A DNA stretch of 64,000 bases from Bretschneidera sinensis (Eukaryota > Streptophyta > Magnoliopsida > Brassicales > Akaniaceae): contig CM043700.1 of NCBI GenBank assembly GCA_023935145.1, positions 105,492,400 to 105,556,399 of the forward strand, in the 5' to 3' direction. Shown piece by piece: positions 10,819 to 22,940 of this stretch. Within the stretch, counting starts at the first letter, position 1; each line of letters opens with the position of its first letter. Both the position numbers and the translations under genes were made by a program. The notes below the pieces were generated by a model, which saw only the letters and a list, made by a program, of their open reading frames with translations, searched no databases and was not told the origin of the DNA.

Positions 10819-13469
10819 TGTGGATCTTGACACCATAATTAGAATATTTTAATTTTTGGAGCTTTGTACATCGACTCGTTTAATGTGTGTCTATTCAGTT
10901 TGAGTTATAAAATGGGACTTGTGAAGCTTAGAAATAATTAAATAAATTGGGTATCAAGGAATAAAGCTTGACTTGAAAGATTTTTCAAACATTTAAAATA
11001 ATTTTAGGATAGTTGTGAAAACGAAGTTAAATGGAAGGGTGATTTTGCAATAAAGGAAAGGTTTTCTTATATATAGGGTGAGATTGGGAGAAGAAGTCTA
11101 GCAAATGCTAGAACCGTTTGGACAAAACGAGAGAGAGAGAGAGAAAGAAAAGGCAAAGGGATGGGTTTATCTTGGAAAGCTTAAGGTAATTATTTATTTT
11201 TCCTTCTTCTTGAACATTATATGTCTCTTAATCTAAGATTCTAAGTTTGGGTTTGTAAATTTAAAGAAATTTGAAAGATTTTGAGAAAAAGGTTTGTGTG
11301 TTTTAAAGAAAATGGATTTTTGAGCCTAAGTTCATATTTTTTCTATTTGGAGTTAAATTCTTAGCTTGGCTAGTGTTGATTTTTTTTAATAAAACCATTA
11401 GAAACTTGTGTTTTAAAATAATTGAAAAGATCCATAGAAATCAAGAAGAAATTTAGTAATAAAGTTGATTTTCGACTAGGAATTTTACTGAAAATCGGGG
11501 TAGCAGTCTACTGGTATAAGCACCTAGTTGACTAGGTAAGTGGCAGTAGCTTTTTGGACCTTTTTTCAGTCGACTGGATTGGGAACCCAGTTGATTGGGA
11601 CATGCAAATTTTCCACACAAAAAAAATTGACTACTTCTTGAGTTTTTGAAGGCAAAACTTTCCAAAATGATTTTAATATTTATACACATTGTAAGTATGA
11701 TTTAAAGAACCTTTAAAAGTATTAGTATTCATGAAAATTAAAAATATTTTTTAAACCCAAAGAAGATGATTTTAAAAAGAAACGAAAAATGGCTTAACAC
11801 CTCGATTTCTTATTTTTGGGTTTACGCGAAGTGCGCACATAATATTTTAAAATGTACAAACACCTTGACTTGCTAGAAATTATTTTTAATGAATTAAATT
11901 AATGGGATTAAGTGTTATTCTTTCTTAGGTACTAGTGGAAAAATCTTGAGAGACAAAGGAAGTAGTTGGATCGCGTGGCGATGTGAGTTTCACCTTGCTC
12001 CTAGTAAGCGTGAGAAACTAAGAAATGAAATTAAAAGGTTAAAATGTATATGAATATGAATGAATATACAGTAATAATAATAATTTTAGGCTTATATTTA
12101 TATATATAAGAATATGGAGGTATAAGAATGAGCGTAGTTACGTTATAATGTACTTTGAAAAAACTTGGTAAAATGAATGACTTGGTAAATGATTAAGAGA
12201 TTTCAAAGGAAATAAAATGTATAAATGAGTTTTAAAGAAAATAATTGTGATTAGACCTTGATATGTTTACCTTTGGGTGAGCATTGTGATATGTATAGAT
12301 AAATTGAAAGATGATTGTTAAATTGTTATGAATGTAATGAACTTGATTGATTGGTTTTGTATGAAAATGTGATGTGGTTGATTAATGAATGCTTATTGCA
12401 TATTCATTATTTGGTGAATGCATTTTCATGCTATATACATGGTTAGCGTATTATAAGAGGGGAGAGTGGTGAGATTGCATTAGGTCCCTTCCTAAAAGGG
12501 GTGTAAGGGTACTAAACGTATTTGGACGAGTAGGATTCCTCTCGGATCAATGAAGGATCCTAAAAAAATTGATGATGTGATTATTCGATTGTGAAAATGT
12601 ACTGGTATATGGGGAGACGTCCCTGTTGATATGTGATTAGCCCAGTGAGGGGTGTTACAATGATATGATTATATAAATGATTATATAATTCATTACATTC
12701 TCATTTGCATTGCATATCGCTGATAATTGATGTGATGATGGAAATGTTCCATGAGGGGTGTATGTTGTGATTGGCTCATGATGGGCGTATGTTGTAATTG
12801 ACCCATGAGGGATATGTGATGTTTTTGGCATGGTGAAGGGCGTGAAATTATTGATCCCTGTGATTTAAGAAGTATTATGGTTGATGTTGTTCATAAAAGG
12901 CTAAGGTTATGTTATGTATGGAAAAATTTATGGATTAAGAGATTGAAATAAATTGTTGTTATGATATTTATTTCTTTTGTGATAAGAAAATAAGGAAAAT
13001 AACTTAAAGAAAAGTCTAAAGTCTGCTGAGAATTATGCTTTGAAATGAAAAGGCGGTTCATTATGACTACTTCTAGTACGTTGATTTCTTAATGAGCTTT
13101 ATAGCTCACCCCCTTTATTTTACTAATGTTTCAGGTTAAATTCTAGGAGACTTGTGGTCAAATTTTTTTAAATATGTCTTTGTCGACGGCTTCGTCACAT
13201 CTTGAGTCTTTTGGGAGTCTACATCAGTTTAGATTAAATCATTGATGGGAGTTTTCCTTGTATTTTGTACCTTGTAAAATTTTATAAGGGTTGTATTGTT
13301 ATATCAAAAACGTTTTGTATGTGAATACCTATGTTAGTATTTAATTGTGATATTGGAAAAGTTATTCATTTGCATTGTAATTTATCTGTGTGCATATAGA
13401 TTGGATGCTCGGAGCTGAAAGGTGATGATACCACCTCGCATATGGCCCACCCAGGGATGGGTCATTACA
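10819..13469 (+). mobile_element. Solo chromovirus-type LTR (2651 bp)
   Basis: Starts TGTGGATCTTG and ends GGGATGGGTCATTACA. The 5-bp direct repeat GAAAG lies at 10814-10818 and 13470-13474. The end matches the sense-strand end of the T LTRs (GATGGGTCGTTACA), which supports a Tekay/Del-type origin. No internal domain follows, so this is a solo LTR, the usual product of recombination between the two LTRs of one insertion. A TATA-like stretch lies at 11067-11077 and a GA microsatellite near 11130. Confidence 0.82.
11495..11605 (+). repeat. Short GTCGAC-type motif cluster
   Basis: Related short motifs such as AGTTGACTAGGTAAG, AGTCGACTGG and AGTTGATTGGGA occur within about 110 bp of the solo LTR. 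Very similar motifs occur near 15490-15563 in different surroundings. Unlike the other clusters, this one lies about 430 bp downstream of the TATA-like stretch. Confidence 0.6.
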
Positions 13470-13603
13470 GAAAGTGTTAAATGCTATTAAATTATTTTTG
13501 AAATATGTTTTTTTAACAAATATACGTTATACACTAGACTTGGGCTTCACACATTTACGGTGGTCCCAAATTGTTTTTTCCTTTTCTTTCACGTATGACA
13601 CTC

Positions 13604-13777
13604 ATTTCATTTTTGTTTCCTTTTCTCTTTCATATTTTCTTTCATCAAATGAAACTCCCAGTTCTTTTTAATTACTGCAATGTGGTATGAATTTCATTTT
13701 TGTTTCCTTTTGTCTTTCATATTTTCTTTCATAAAAAGAAACTCCCACTTCTTTTTAATTACTGCAACGTGGTATGA
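13604..13777 (+). repeat. Two-copy tandem duplication, period 87 bp
   Basis: Units at 13604-13690 and 13691-13777 both begin ATTTCATTTTTGTTTCC and end with GTGGTATGA. They differ at a few bases. Short period and two copies suggest a local replication event. Confidence 0.85.
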
Positions 13778-14270
13778 ATTGAGATTACTAAGAAGTGAGG
13801 GTTCGGCTTCATATTAAATTATATATATGTAATATTTTTATTTCATTTTTTTAAGGCAAACAATTTTTATGGCAGGTTGATTCGACACTAGGAAAATTCT
13901 AATCTAAATCATAATTCAATACATTATCTAAAATAGCATAACTCTTCATTTATATCAAATAAAGAAAATAATAATATGATAAAAATAAAAAAACACGAAT
14001 TATTAGCATTTATGTGGTAAAATATATTAAAAATCAAGACATGCACAATTTGAACAACAAAATCAAGAAATTAAATGAAACTAAATCAAACCAAATAACC
14101 AATCAAGCATAACTAAACATATATATGGGAGCAATATAATTACACGAAAAAAAAAATAACTAAAAAACTTACCCAATAGTGGCCTTGTATAGAGAAAACC
14201 CTTTTCTCTACTAACTACTCCTGAAGAAGTTATTCAAAATTATGAAAAAATTATACCAAAGTAAATAGAT

Positions 14271-14468
14271 GTGACGTTGTCTCGTCGTCTCTTTCTGTTT
14301 TTCCTCTATTACATCTCTTGCAACATCGATATCGTATATGGTGCAAGTGGCCTTGCATCCATAGATACCACACGATCAAGCATAGACGGCTACATGCAGG
14401 TTCCATGTTGTACACCGTACTATACGTTACAAATTGATAATTGTGGTAGAAATGATGTGACGACTTGA
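14271..14468 (+). other. Small ORF of unknown status (65 aa)
   Basis: The ORF begins with a positively charged then hydrophobic stretch (MTLSRRLFLFFLYY) that could be a signal peptide, and has several cysteines further on. I do not recognise a family. No promoter, splice site or repeat supports it and the surroundings look noncoding, so it may be chance. Confidence 0.15.
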
Positions 14469-15292
14469 AGTACCAATGACCTTCGAACTTCTATCATGTT
14501 TTTGGTCAAAAGCTCAATGGCCTGACATTTGATGCTCATATAAGGTTAGCATTTTAGTGCATGATTCTCGTGTGTGGGTGCTAAAATGAGGGTAAAAACG
14601 AAAATTGGTTTTTGGCTATCTTAAATGTGTTTGTTTGGAGAAATCTAGGAATTTCTTGTGAGTAACGACTCAAGGCAATTTATGTAATACTTTTTTTATG
14701 GTGAAGCTATAATTGATTCTCTTATGGTTATCCTTTAGCAATAAGTCTCCTTTATATAGTTATAGGGCATACAATTCTTTCCGTTAAGAAATAAAGGAAA
14801 AGAAAGAAGAAATAAGTGAGCATTGATTATTTCAGTGTGGCCATATAATTATTGTTTTTTATTCTGTCTATTCTTTTAGTGGTTAGATGACCACCATATC
14901 CTTATTCACCTTCTTTTCTAGCTAATATAAGAGAAAATTAATTACTATTAGTCAAAATATATAAACATATAGAAAGTTATGAATTAATTTCAAATAAATA
15001 CTTTTCCATTTTTGTCTTATTGATTATTATTATTATTATTAATTAGGTATGTATGTTAATTTTTCTTATGTCATATATTGTAATTTTAGATTTCTCAATG
15101 GAATTAAACCACACAAAATACAATACTAATGTATGACACAAATAGTAATAAAAATAATCTATGAATTCATTGCCATAAATGTTGTTGACTAGCCCCGTTG
15201 GATGTTAAATTTGAAACAAAATTAATCCACTGTTTAATTTTTTTCATTATTAGGTTTGCTTATCAATGACTTGTGGCTTCGGTTATCTTAAG

Positions 15293-16870
15293 TGTAAAAT
15301 CCTCACCCTAGTGATAAGGGTAATTTGGTAATCTCTTATTTTATTTTTTATAATCATTCATACATATACATATTGATTTAAATTCAAATTCGAATTTGAG
15401 GCAATATTGATAAAAAAAATTAAAATATATTAAATAGAAGTGGTAAGAAGACTAAAATGATGAAAAATGGGTTTTGGAGGGCGTCAGAAGGTACTAGTAG
15501 TTGACTAGTACCTTACCAATTGACTAAGGTATACTAGTCAATTGGGTAGTAGACTAGTAAGGTGTTGTGCACTATATAAACTCCATTTCATTACCAAAAT
15601 TCATTTCTTTCGTAAAAAATATCTCATTTCTCTCTCTAAATTTTTCTCAAATTATTGAAAACTATACTAAAACTTGAGATTTTCATAAACGATTGTTGAA
15701 TTTGATCGTTCAAGAATTGATTTTAAGAAGTTTCTATCAAAATATTTGTGGACGTAATCTCCTCTTTTCTCATTCATTTTTATATAGAAATCATGATTTT
15801 AAGGGTTTAAGACCTCATATTTTTCTTAAATAAAGTTTGGATTTTGATTCAAAATGAAGAAAAAATAGTTCAACCAAAACTTTGAATTTGAGAATAGATT
15901 TGAAGCATGCATACATATATACATGCATTTAACCCAATAAAATGGTTTAGATCAATTTATGAGATAGTAATACTGGTTAGCGTATTCTTGTTGCGTGTTG
16001 GTAGCCATGCTTTATAAAATTTATTTGGATTAGTTGTAGTTGAAATGAGTTTTTACTACCAAATTATACATAAACTCTTATTGTTTTTATGTAGTAAAAA
16101 TGTATTATGTGCTTGAATTTATGAACTGACTGAGAAAAAAATGAATTTGTACATTTGGATTGAAATATTTGTGAAGAAATATGATTTTTTTTCTCTGATT
16201 TGAAATGATTGATCATTTTTTAATAAGTTATGAAGAAGAGTTGTATTTGTTGAAATAAAATATTTATGAGATGTTTTGAATATGAAGAAGAATTGAGAAT
16301 GGAATCTATTATTGAAATTATGAGAATGGGTTTGGTACTGATGTTATAATCATACACAGAAGTGTCCTGCATGGATTTAGGGACATTTACTATTATATTA
16401 TGGGCGTTTTCTAGTTGTGCGTCAGATTCACGTTGATGATAAGGGTGTGCCCTAGAAATTACTCCGCCCCCAATTGCAATCTATTACAGTATCTAGATAT
16501 GTTTCTTGTTGTGTGCAGACATTTATTATTTTGGGTGTTTCCTAGCTATGTGCCGAATTCGCGATTATGAGATATGATATATATATTATTTTGTGTATAA
16601 CGGCTCTTTGGAAACCAACCCAAGAAAAGAAATAATTTCATTATTCATGAGATTTGAGAAGATGAAAAGAAGTTACTTGATGACTTTCTTATAGCAGTAA
16701 CCACTAAAAAAATAGACCTTTGTAATCTATAGTCTGAACATATGTTTGGTACTTGTTGTTTATCTTGAGTTGTGACCATTAAAATAAAAAATTTTGAGCT
16801 TTAAAATTAATGAATATTGCAATGAGTCTTTATTACTTTATAATAAATTATTTTGAAATATGTTATAGGT
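15293..16870 (+). repeat. Probable LTR remnant, 3' end not found
   Basis: Begins TGTAAAATCCTCACCC, a start of the chromovirus LTR type. It has a TATA box and motif cluster at the position expected for U3, and a GGTTAGCGTATT stretch that also occurs in the solo LTR near 12440. I found no matching terminal end or target duplication. It could instead be the 5' region of a Mutator-like element whose exon starts at 16871. Confidence 0.35.
15487..15580 (+). promoter_or_regulatory. Motif cluster and TATA box
   Basis: Overlapping forms of TTGACTAGT and its complement (ACTAGTCAATTGGG) fill 15487-15563. TATATAAA follows at 15573-15580. The arrangement copies that of the Athila LTRs, with a different motif. 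Confidence 0.5.
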
Positions 16871-17046
16871 ATGGGCAACTCAATATATTCCATTAAGATT
16901 AACTACAATGGGATGTTTCTCTTAGGCCCTTCAAGAAAATATATAGGTGGCAGGATAGCTTATTTTGACAATTGTGACACTGATACAATGAGTGTCATAG
17001 AGTTTGCCTCATTGATTTCACAAATAGATGTGATATACTTCCTTTA
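16871..17046 (+). pseudogene. Mutator-like transposase fragment (PB1-like N-terminal domain)
   Basis: The frame from the ATG at 16871 reads SIYSIKINYNGMFLLGP, then KYIGGRIAYFDNCDTDTMS. This follows the shape of the PB1-like domain at the N-terminus of plant MuDR-type transposases: an IKxxxxGxF strand, a YVGG turn and an FDNxDxDxMS stretch. The sequence ends abruptly at 17047, where copia C4 begins, so the rest was displaced by that insertion. TTATAG just before the ATG could be a splice acceptor. Such transposases cut and paste DNA elements; this piece cannot act. Recognition is by pattern only, from one short domain. Confidence 0.5.
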
Positions 17047-18045
17047 TGTTGGTATTTGTCTAAGGTTTAAACATGGTTTAAACATGGTTAAGGTTTAAAC
17101 AAGAGATGGAAGAATGAATTTCAGCATGTTAAAGGAGTGCACACAAGTGTGCGCCTCACTTTGGGTGTGTGCACACCTCTCCTTTCAGCAAGACAAAGAA
17201 GTGCGCACAACTTTGAAGGGTCCAGCATCAGTGTGCGTCGCAGCCCTGCTCCTCCCAGGCTACGGCACCCAGCAAGTGAGGATACTGAAGGAAGTCTAAG
17301 GCCACAGAGCCTCCTACCCAAGGCCGCGGTGCCCAGAAAGTGGTGAAAAAGTATTTTGCCCAAGGCCATAGAGCGCCCTGTTGGAGGCCTAGGCGCTAGG
17401 CACACTGATGCACACATGATTAACTTGATTCAGCTTTTTATTAAGTGCATGGGTGCAAGTCCAAAAATGCATAGCATCACTTAGGATTGATGGAGGGCCA
17501 TGGTTGATTGGTCATCAAGATCTAAGGGTGGAGAATGACACTCAAGATTAGTCAAGAAGTTGGTGCACTATATAAAGGGTCACCTAGCTTCATTCTCAAC
17601 AACAATTGTGACAAAGCAATACAAGAGTTTAATGTCATAATTATAAAAGAGATAAAAAATAGAATTTTGTGAGAGTGCAAAGACACAAAACACAAGAGGG
17701 ACTCATTGTAGAGAGGCTAGTTGTAAAGACAGAGGAGTATAGATTAGATAGAGAGCATTGTAATGGTTCTTATCTTCTTCCTTTCTTCTCTTCTTTGTTT
17801 CTTTAAGAACAGAGGCTTCTTGGAGAGGGGTTGCTGTGATTGTAAAAGAACCATTGATTTAGTGTAGAGAGTTCAGAGGAACTCAAGGGGACGTAGGCTA
17901 TTGTCGAACCTCGATAACAAATCGCTTGTCTTCTTTCTTTTTTTGATTTTTGTTCCTGTTTCGATTCCTAATCTTTATGAGTCATTCTAAACTTGGGTGT
18001 TTAGAAGATCACCACATGGGCATCTTGTCAAGGTGATTTCTAACA
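17047..18045 (+). repeat. C4 5' LTR (999 bp)
   Basis: Begins TGTTGGTATTTGTC and ends GGTGATTTCTAACA. TATATAAA lies at 17569-17576. Upstream, at about 17130-17410, is a GC-rich block containing TGCGCAC forms, AAGGCC repeats and AGGCGCTAGGC. Downstream the sequence matches the other copia LTRs of the window. Confidence 0.9.
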
Positions 18046-18046
18046 G

Positions 18047-18058
18047 TGGTATCAGAGC
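18047..18058 (+). promoter_or_regulatory. C4 primer binding site
   Basis: TGGTATCAGAGC, one base after the LTR, is complementary to initiator tRNA-Met. A related GGTATCGGAGC follows at about 18070, so the site is duplicated as in C1. Confidence 0.88.
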
Positions 18059-18283
18059 TTTGGTGAGAGGGTATCGGAGCAAGAACAATAAGGTGATGGA
18101 GTCAAGACTCCAAGAATCAAAGATCAACTTCTTAAGTGATTCAAGAACGGAGTAAAGATCAAGATCAGATCGTGTTCTTGAGGGTGATTCAAGAACGGTG
18201 TTAAGATCCATCTTTGATCATGTTCTTGAGGTTAAAGAAAGCATTTGTGGATATTGTATAAATCTTGGATTTTCTCCACAAAG

Positions 18284-19581
18284 ATGGCTTCAAATTTTGT
18301 TGTTGCAAAGTTTGATGGAAAGGGAGATTTTACCCTTTGGAAGCGGAAGATCAAGGCGGTTCTTATGCAACAGAAAGTGGACTTGGCTATTGGAGAACAT
18401 GATGCTTTTCCAGCAAGTATCACAGAGGACCAGCAGGTTGAGATGAAGAAGATGGCATTTAACACCATCTTCTTACACATGTCAGATAGTGTCACAAGGG
18501 AGTGCGGAGACTCGGAAGATCCGGCTATCATGTGGAAGCCAAAACTCTCCCTAACAAGATTTATCTTCTGAAAAGAATCTTTGCTTTTAAAATTGATCCT
18601 AGTAAGAAGTTGCAAGATAATCTTGATGTCTTTAATAAACTAGTTCAAGATTTGGCTAGTTGTAGTATTAAATTTCCGGATGAACAATTGGCTGTTATTT
18701 TGTTAAATTCTCTTCCTGATTGTTTTGATAATTTGATTAATGCTATTGAGTATGGAAGAGATACCTTAACCAAGGAGATTGTGATCAATGCCATAAGGAC
18801 TTATGATTTCAAAGCCAAGAGTAAGGAGGCATCAAGTGGGGAAGGGTTGTTCATAAAAGGAAGGCCAACAACTCGAAAAGGCAGTAGCATTCATGGCAAC
18901 AACCGGGAGAAATTAAGAGGTAGAGGGCAGAGCCATAGGAGATCTCATTCCAAATCAAGATTTAGAGGAAAGAGATGCTTTTACTGCAACAAGGAGGGCC
19001 ATTTCAAGAAAGATTGCAAGAAGAAGATATGGGATGAGAGAAGAAGCTACACCAACAATGGAGAGGCTTCAGTTGCCAAAGGAGAACAGCAAGATGATGT
19101 TCTTATTGTGTGCTCAAATGTGAGCAGGAGGTAAGGTAGTGAGAAGTGGATTCTGGATTCTGGGTGCACTTATCACATGTGCCCTCACAAGGAATGGTTC
19201 AAGAATTTCAAGGAGTTCAATGATGGAAGGGTCTTCTTGGGGAATGATAATTCTTGCCAAGTGAGGGGGATAGGAGACATCCAGTTGAGGATGTTCGATG
19301 GAGTCACAAAGCTACTGCGAAATGTGAGGTATTTTCCAGATTTGAAGAAGAATTTGATCTCATTGGGGTAGCTAGATTCCTTGGGGCATTCATGTAAAGT
19401 AGATGGAGGAAAGATCAAGGTGGCCAAGGTATCTTTGGTAGTGATCAAAGGAGCAATAAAGGATGGACTCTGTGAGATGATCGGAGAGACAGAAATCAAT
19501 GATCAAGTAGCAAGCTTGATGGCTGAGATGGATAGGGCAGCTCTTTGGCACACTCTCTTGGGACACATGAGCGAAAAGGGC
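18284..19581 (+). pseudogene. C4 gag, protease and pre-integrase segment
   Basis: The start ATG at 18284 gives MASNFVVAKFDGKGDF, as in C1 and C2. A deletion of about 22 bp near 18538, relative to C2, shifts the frame; coding resumes as LPNKIYLLKRIFAF. A CX2CX4HX4C zinc knuckle (CFYCNKEGHFKKDC) lies near 18978-19019. The protease site WILDSGCTYHM near 19147 keeps the catalytic DSG. Stops at 19132 and near 19370 break the frame. The product would package element RNA and mature by self-cleavage. Confidence 0.88.
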
Positions 19582-19617
19582 AATGATTGAACTTGCTTAG
19601 AGATAGAACTTTAGTAC

Positions 19618-21222
19618 CTAAATCCACAGGTTTTCTTCCGTGGCTACCTTGTCCATATGGATACATCCTTTCGTAACATTTTCCCGAATGAAATGGTAAC
19701 GAACATCCATGTGCTTTGTCCTCTCATGGAACACTGGATTCTTACACAAATGCAATGCACTTTGGCTATCCGAATACACCATAACCTGCTCCTCTAGTAA
19801 CTTCAACTTTTTAAACAACCCTTTACACCACATAGCTTCCTTGATGGCTTCCGTAGCCGCTATGTACTCAGCCTCGGCTGTTGAGAGTGCTAACACAGGC
19901 TGCAATTGAGCCTTCCAACTTACACAACATCCGTTTAAGTTGAAGAAGTAAGAAGTAATCGATCTTCTCTTATCCTGGTCTGCTCCATAGTCTGAATCAG
20001 CATAACCCTCAAGGCAGATGAACTTACCCCTCTTCTCATAAACCAGCCCTACTTCTGGGCTTCCCTTCAAGAACCTCAGCAACCACTTCATCCCAAACCA
20101 ATGCTCATTTCTGGGATTACTTATAAACCTGCTGAGAATACTTATTGCATGAGCAATATCAAGTCTAGTGCTTACCATGGTGAACATTACAGAACCAACA
20201 GCACTAGAGTAAGGGACTTTTTCTATTTCCTTCATCTCCACCTTCGATCTCGGACATTGATCACTGGAGAACTTGAAATTACCAACAAGGGGAACCTTTA
20301 CTGGTTTGCTATCTTCCATAGAGAACTTAGATATCATCTTCTCTATGTAGGAAGTTTGAGAGATCTTTAATCTGTATCTCTCCCTTTCTCGGATGATACA
20401 CATCCCAAGGATCTTCTGTGCATGGCCAAGATCCTTCATCTCAAACTCCGAACTGAGTTGAGACTTCAATTCTTTTATCCTCTCCATGCTGCTCCCAACC
20501 AGCAACATATTATTAATATAGATCAGGATGATCACCACTTTCTCCACCTTCTGCCCCCTTGTAGTACAAGCACGAATCATAGTAGCTCCTCATGAAACCC
20601 AAACTGATTACAAAGGAATCAAACCTCTTATTCCATTACTGAGGTGATTGCTTTAGGCCATAGAGAGATTTCTTCAATTCGCACACCTACTCTTCCTGCC
20701 TTCCTTCCTCATAGCCTTCGGGTTACCTCATATAGATGGTCTCATCAAGCCCTCCATGTAAGAACGCTGTCTTCACATCCATTTGCTTGATTTCCCAATC
20801 AAATTGGACCACCATTGCCAATACTATCCATATTATCTTGTACTTCACAACCGATGAGAAGATTTCGGTGAAATCTATGCCTTCTTTTTATGTGAACCCC
20901 TTTGCCACCAACCTAGCTTTATACCAGACTTCATCTCCTGGAGTATTCCCTTCTTTGATCTTGTAGATCCATCTACAATCCACAACTCTCTATTTTTCTG
21001 GTTTGGGCACCAATTCCCAGGAGTTGTTCTTCATCAAAGAATCCATTTCTTCGTCCATAGCCAACTGCCACTTTGATGAATCCTTACACTCCATGACTTC
21101 TATGTAAGTTTTTGGTTCACTCATCTCTTCTTCTGTCCAAGGAGTTGCTACATTAGCATCAGCAAACCCATATCTCAAAGGTGGTCTCACCACCCTCCTT
21201 TCTCCGTCCCTTGTGAGTTGGT
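19618..21222 (-). pseudogene. C3 reverse transcriptase and RNase H
   Basis: The RT start (NNSWELVPKPEK) is near 21020, and the RNase H motifs [20 protein letters not shown] and ALSTAEAEYIA lie near 20000 and 19870. The sequence ends with the family's C-terminal stretch at 19618. At the catalytic box the reading is YINN, where C1 has YVDD, so both catalytic aspartates appear lost. Stops break the N-terminal half of RT. Confidence 0.87.
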
Positions 21223-22270
21223 AGTCATTCTAACTTGCTGCATCAACCTCTTCCAGTTCAGCCTCCTCTTGAGTGCCCTGAGCATGGCCTTCATTAATGG
21301 GCTTTACCTGGTCTAAACCCTCTTGCATCCTCTGCTCTACCTGAACTGAATTCTCTTTGATGCGATGCTCCGCAAATTTCGGACTGGGTTGCACACTAGC
21401 CTCTGCAGGGTTAGTTTTCTCTAAGTAAGGAAATAACAATTCATTAAAAATAACATCCCTACTTATTATGAGTTTCATTCCTTTTGGTTCTAAAGACCAT
21501 AACCTATACCCTTTAACCCCATCACCATACCCTAGAAATACACATTTTCTAAAACTTGGGTTAAGTTTATCATCTTTTTTATGTGCAAATGCAGCACACC
21601 CAAAAGTCCTAATGTTGCTCAACTCGGGGGGTTTTCCACTCCACATCTCCATGGGAGTCTTGAGCTCTAAAACTCTAGAGGGTGATCTATTTACCAAGTA
21701 TGCAACAGTAGACTAAGCTTCCCCCCAAAAATATTTTGGTAAACCGAACCCAATTAACATGCACCTAACCTTTTCCATAAGGGTTCTATTCATCCTCTCA
21801 GCAACTACATTTTGCTGAGGGGTTTTCACAACCGTCCTATGTCTTAGAATGCCATTTAATTCACATAATTTATCAAAATCCTTATTACAAAATTCTAAGC
21901 CATTATCGGTTCGTAAAGCCTTAACTACCCTACCCGTTTGAGTCTCCAGCAACTTTTTCCACACAATAAATTTATTCAAAGCATCTAATTTATTTTTAAG
22001 CAAATAAACCCAAACCTTTCTTGAATAATCATCAATTAAAGACAGAAAGTAAAAGTTACCTCCCTGTGTTGGTGTTCTTATTGGTCCCCAAAGGTCTGAA
22101 TGACTATAGTCAAGAATGCCCTTAGACTTGTGCACTTCAGTGTTAAAGCTGACCCGGTGTTGCTTCCCAAGAACGCAACACTCGCAGAAATCTAATATCC
22201 CTACTTCATCTCCTCCAAGTAGACCATCCTTGCTAAGAACTTGTAGGCCCTTTTCACTCATGTGTCCCAA
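21223..22270 (-). pseudogene. C3 integrase
   Basis: After GHMSEKGL (about 22265) come the zinc-binding CECCVLG segment and the core, with D in SDLWGP, D in RTDNGLEF and E in VAERMNRT. The C-terminal part includes FGCAAFAH and FLGYGDGVKGYRLW, a stretch shared by copia integrases. A stop near 21713 and another near 21230 interrupt it. This is the region deleted from C1. Confidence 0.88.
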
Positions 22271-22940
22271 GCAAGTGTGCTAAAGGGCTGCCCTATCCAT
22301 CTCAGCCATCAAGCTTACTACTTGATCATTGATTTTTGTCTCTCCGATCATCTCATAGAGTCCTTCCTTTATTGCTGCTTTGATCACTACCAAAGATCTC
22401 TTGGCCACCTTGATCTTTCCTCCCTCTATTTTTCATGTGTAGCCCAAGGAATCCAGCTGCCCTAATAAGATCAAATTTCTCTTCAAATCTGGAAGATACC
22501 TCACATTTCAAAGCAGCCTTGTGACTCCATCAAACATCCTCAACTGGATGTCTCCTATCCCCCTTGCTTGGCAAGAATTGTCATTACCCAAGAAGACCCT
22601 TCCATCATTGATCTCCTTGAAATTATTGAACCATTCCTTGTGAGGACACATATGATAAGTGAACCTGGAATCCAGAATCCACTTCTCGCTACCTTGCCTC
22701 CTGCTCACATTTGAGCACACAACAAGAACATCATTTGCTATTCTCCTTTGGTAATTGAAGCCTCTCTATTATTGGTATAGCTTCTTCTCTTATCCTACAT
22801 CTTCTTCTTGCAATCTTTCTTGAAATGGCCCTCCTTGTTGCAGTAGAAGCATCTATTTCCTCCAAATCTTGATTTGGAATGAGATCTCCCATGGCTCTGC
22901 CCTCTACCTCTTGATTTCTCCTGGTATTTGCCATGAATGC
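22271..22940 (-). pseudogene. C3 gag tail and protease
   Basis: Contains the basic zinc-knuckle region and the protease site, which reads WILDSRFTYHM where C2 and C4 have WILDSGCTYHM. The gene is cut at 22940 by the A2 LTR. Everything upstream on the minus strand, including the gag start and 5' LTR, is displaced beyond the window. Confidence 0.8.

Larger units (their letters stand above)
13475..15292. other. AT-rich intergenic DNA
   Basis: About 1.8 kb without a recognised gene. It contains the 87-bp tandem duplication and a 65-codon ORF, listed separately. It may be old host DNA or decayed element DNA. Confidence 0.55.
17047..19581 (+). mobile_element. Ty1/copia element C4 (5' half)
   Basis: Plus-strand 5' LTR, initiator-Met primer site, gag, protease and pre-integrase segment. 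It stops within the pre-integrase sequence GHMSEKG and is joined directly to the 3' part of C3 in the opposite orientation. It inserted into the transposase fragment at 17046/17047; the other side of that target is not seen. Confidence 0.9.
19582..22940 (-). mobile_element. Ty1/copia element C3 (internal part, both ends lost)
   Basis: On the minus strand from 22940: gag tail, protease, integrase, RT and RNase H. The left end at 19582 lacks the last ~115 bp of the internal region and the 3' LTR, judged by C2. The right end is cut in gag by Athila A2. The segment 22220-22940 and the C4 segment 18860-19581 are inverted copies of one region. Confidence 0.9.

Noticed and set aside
17121..17417. 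ORFs on both strands in the GC-rich block of the C4 LTR
   Set aside because: GC-rich sequence has few stops by chance. The block differs between relatives, so it is not protein-coding.
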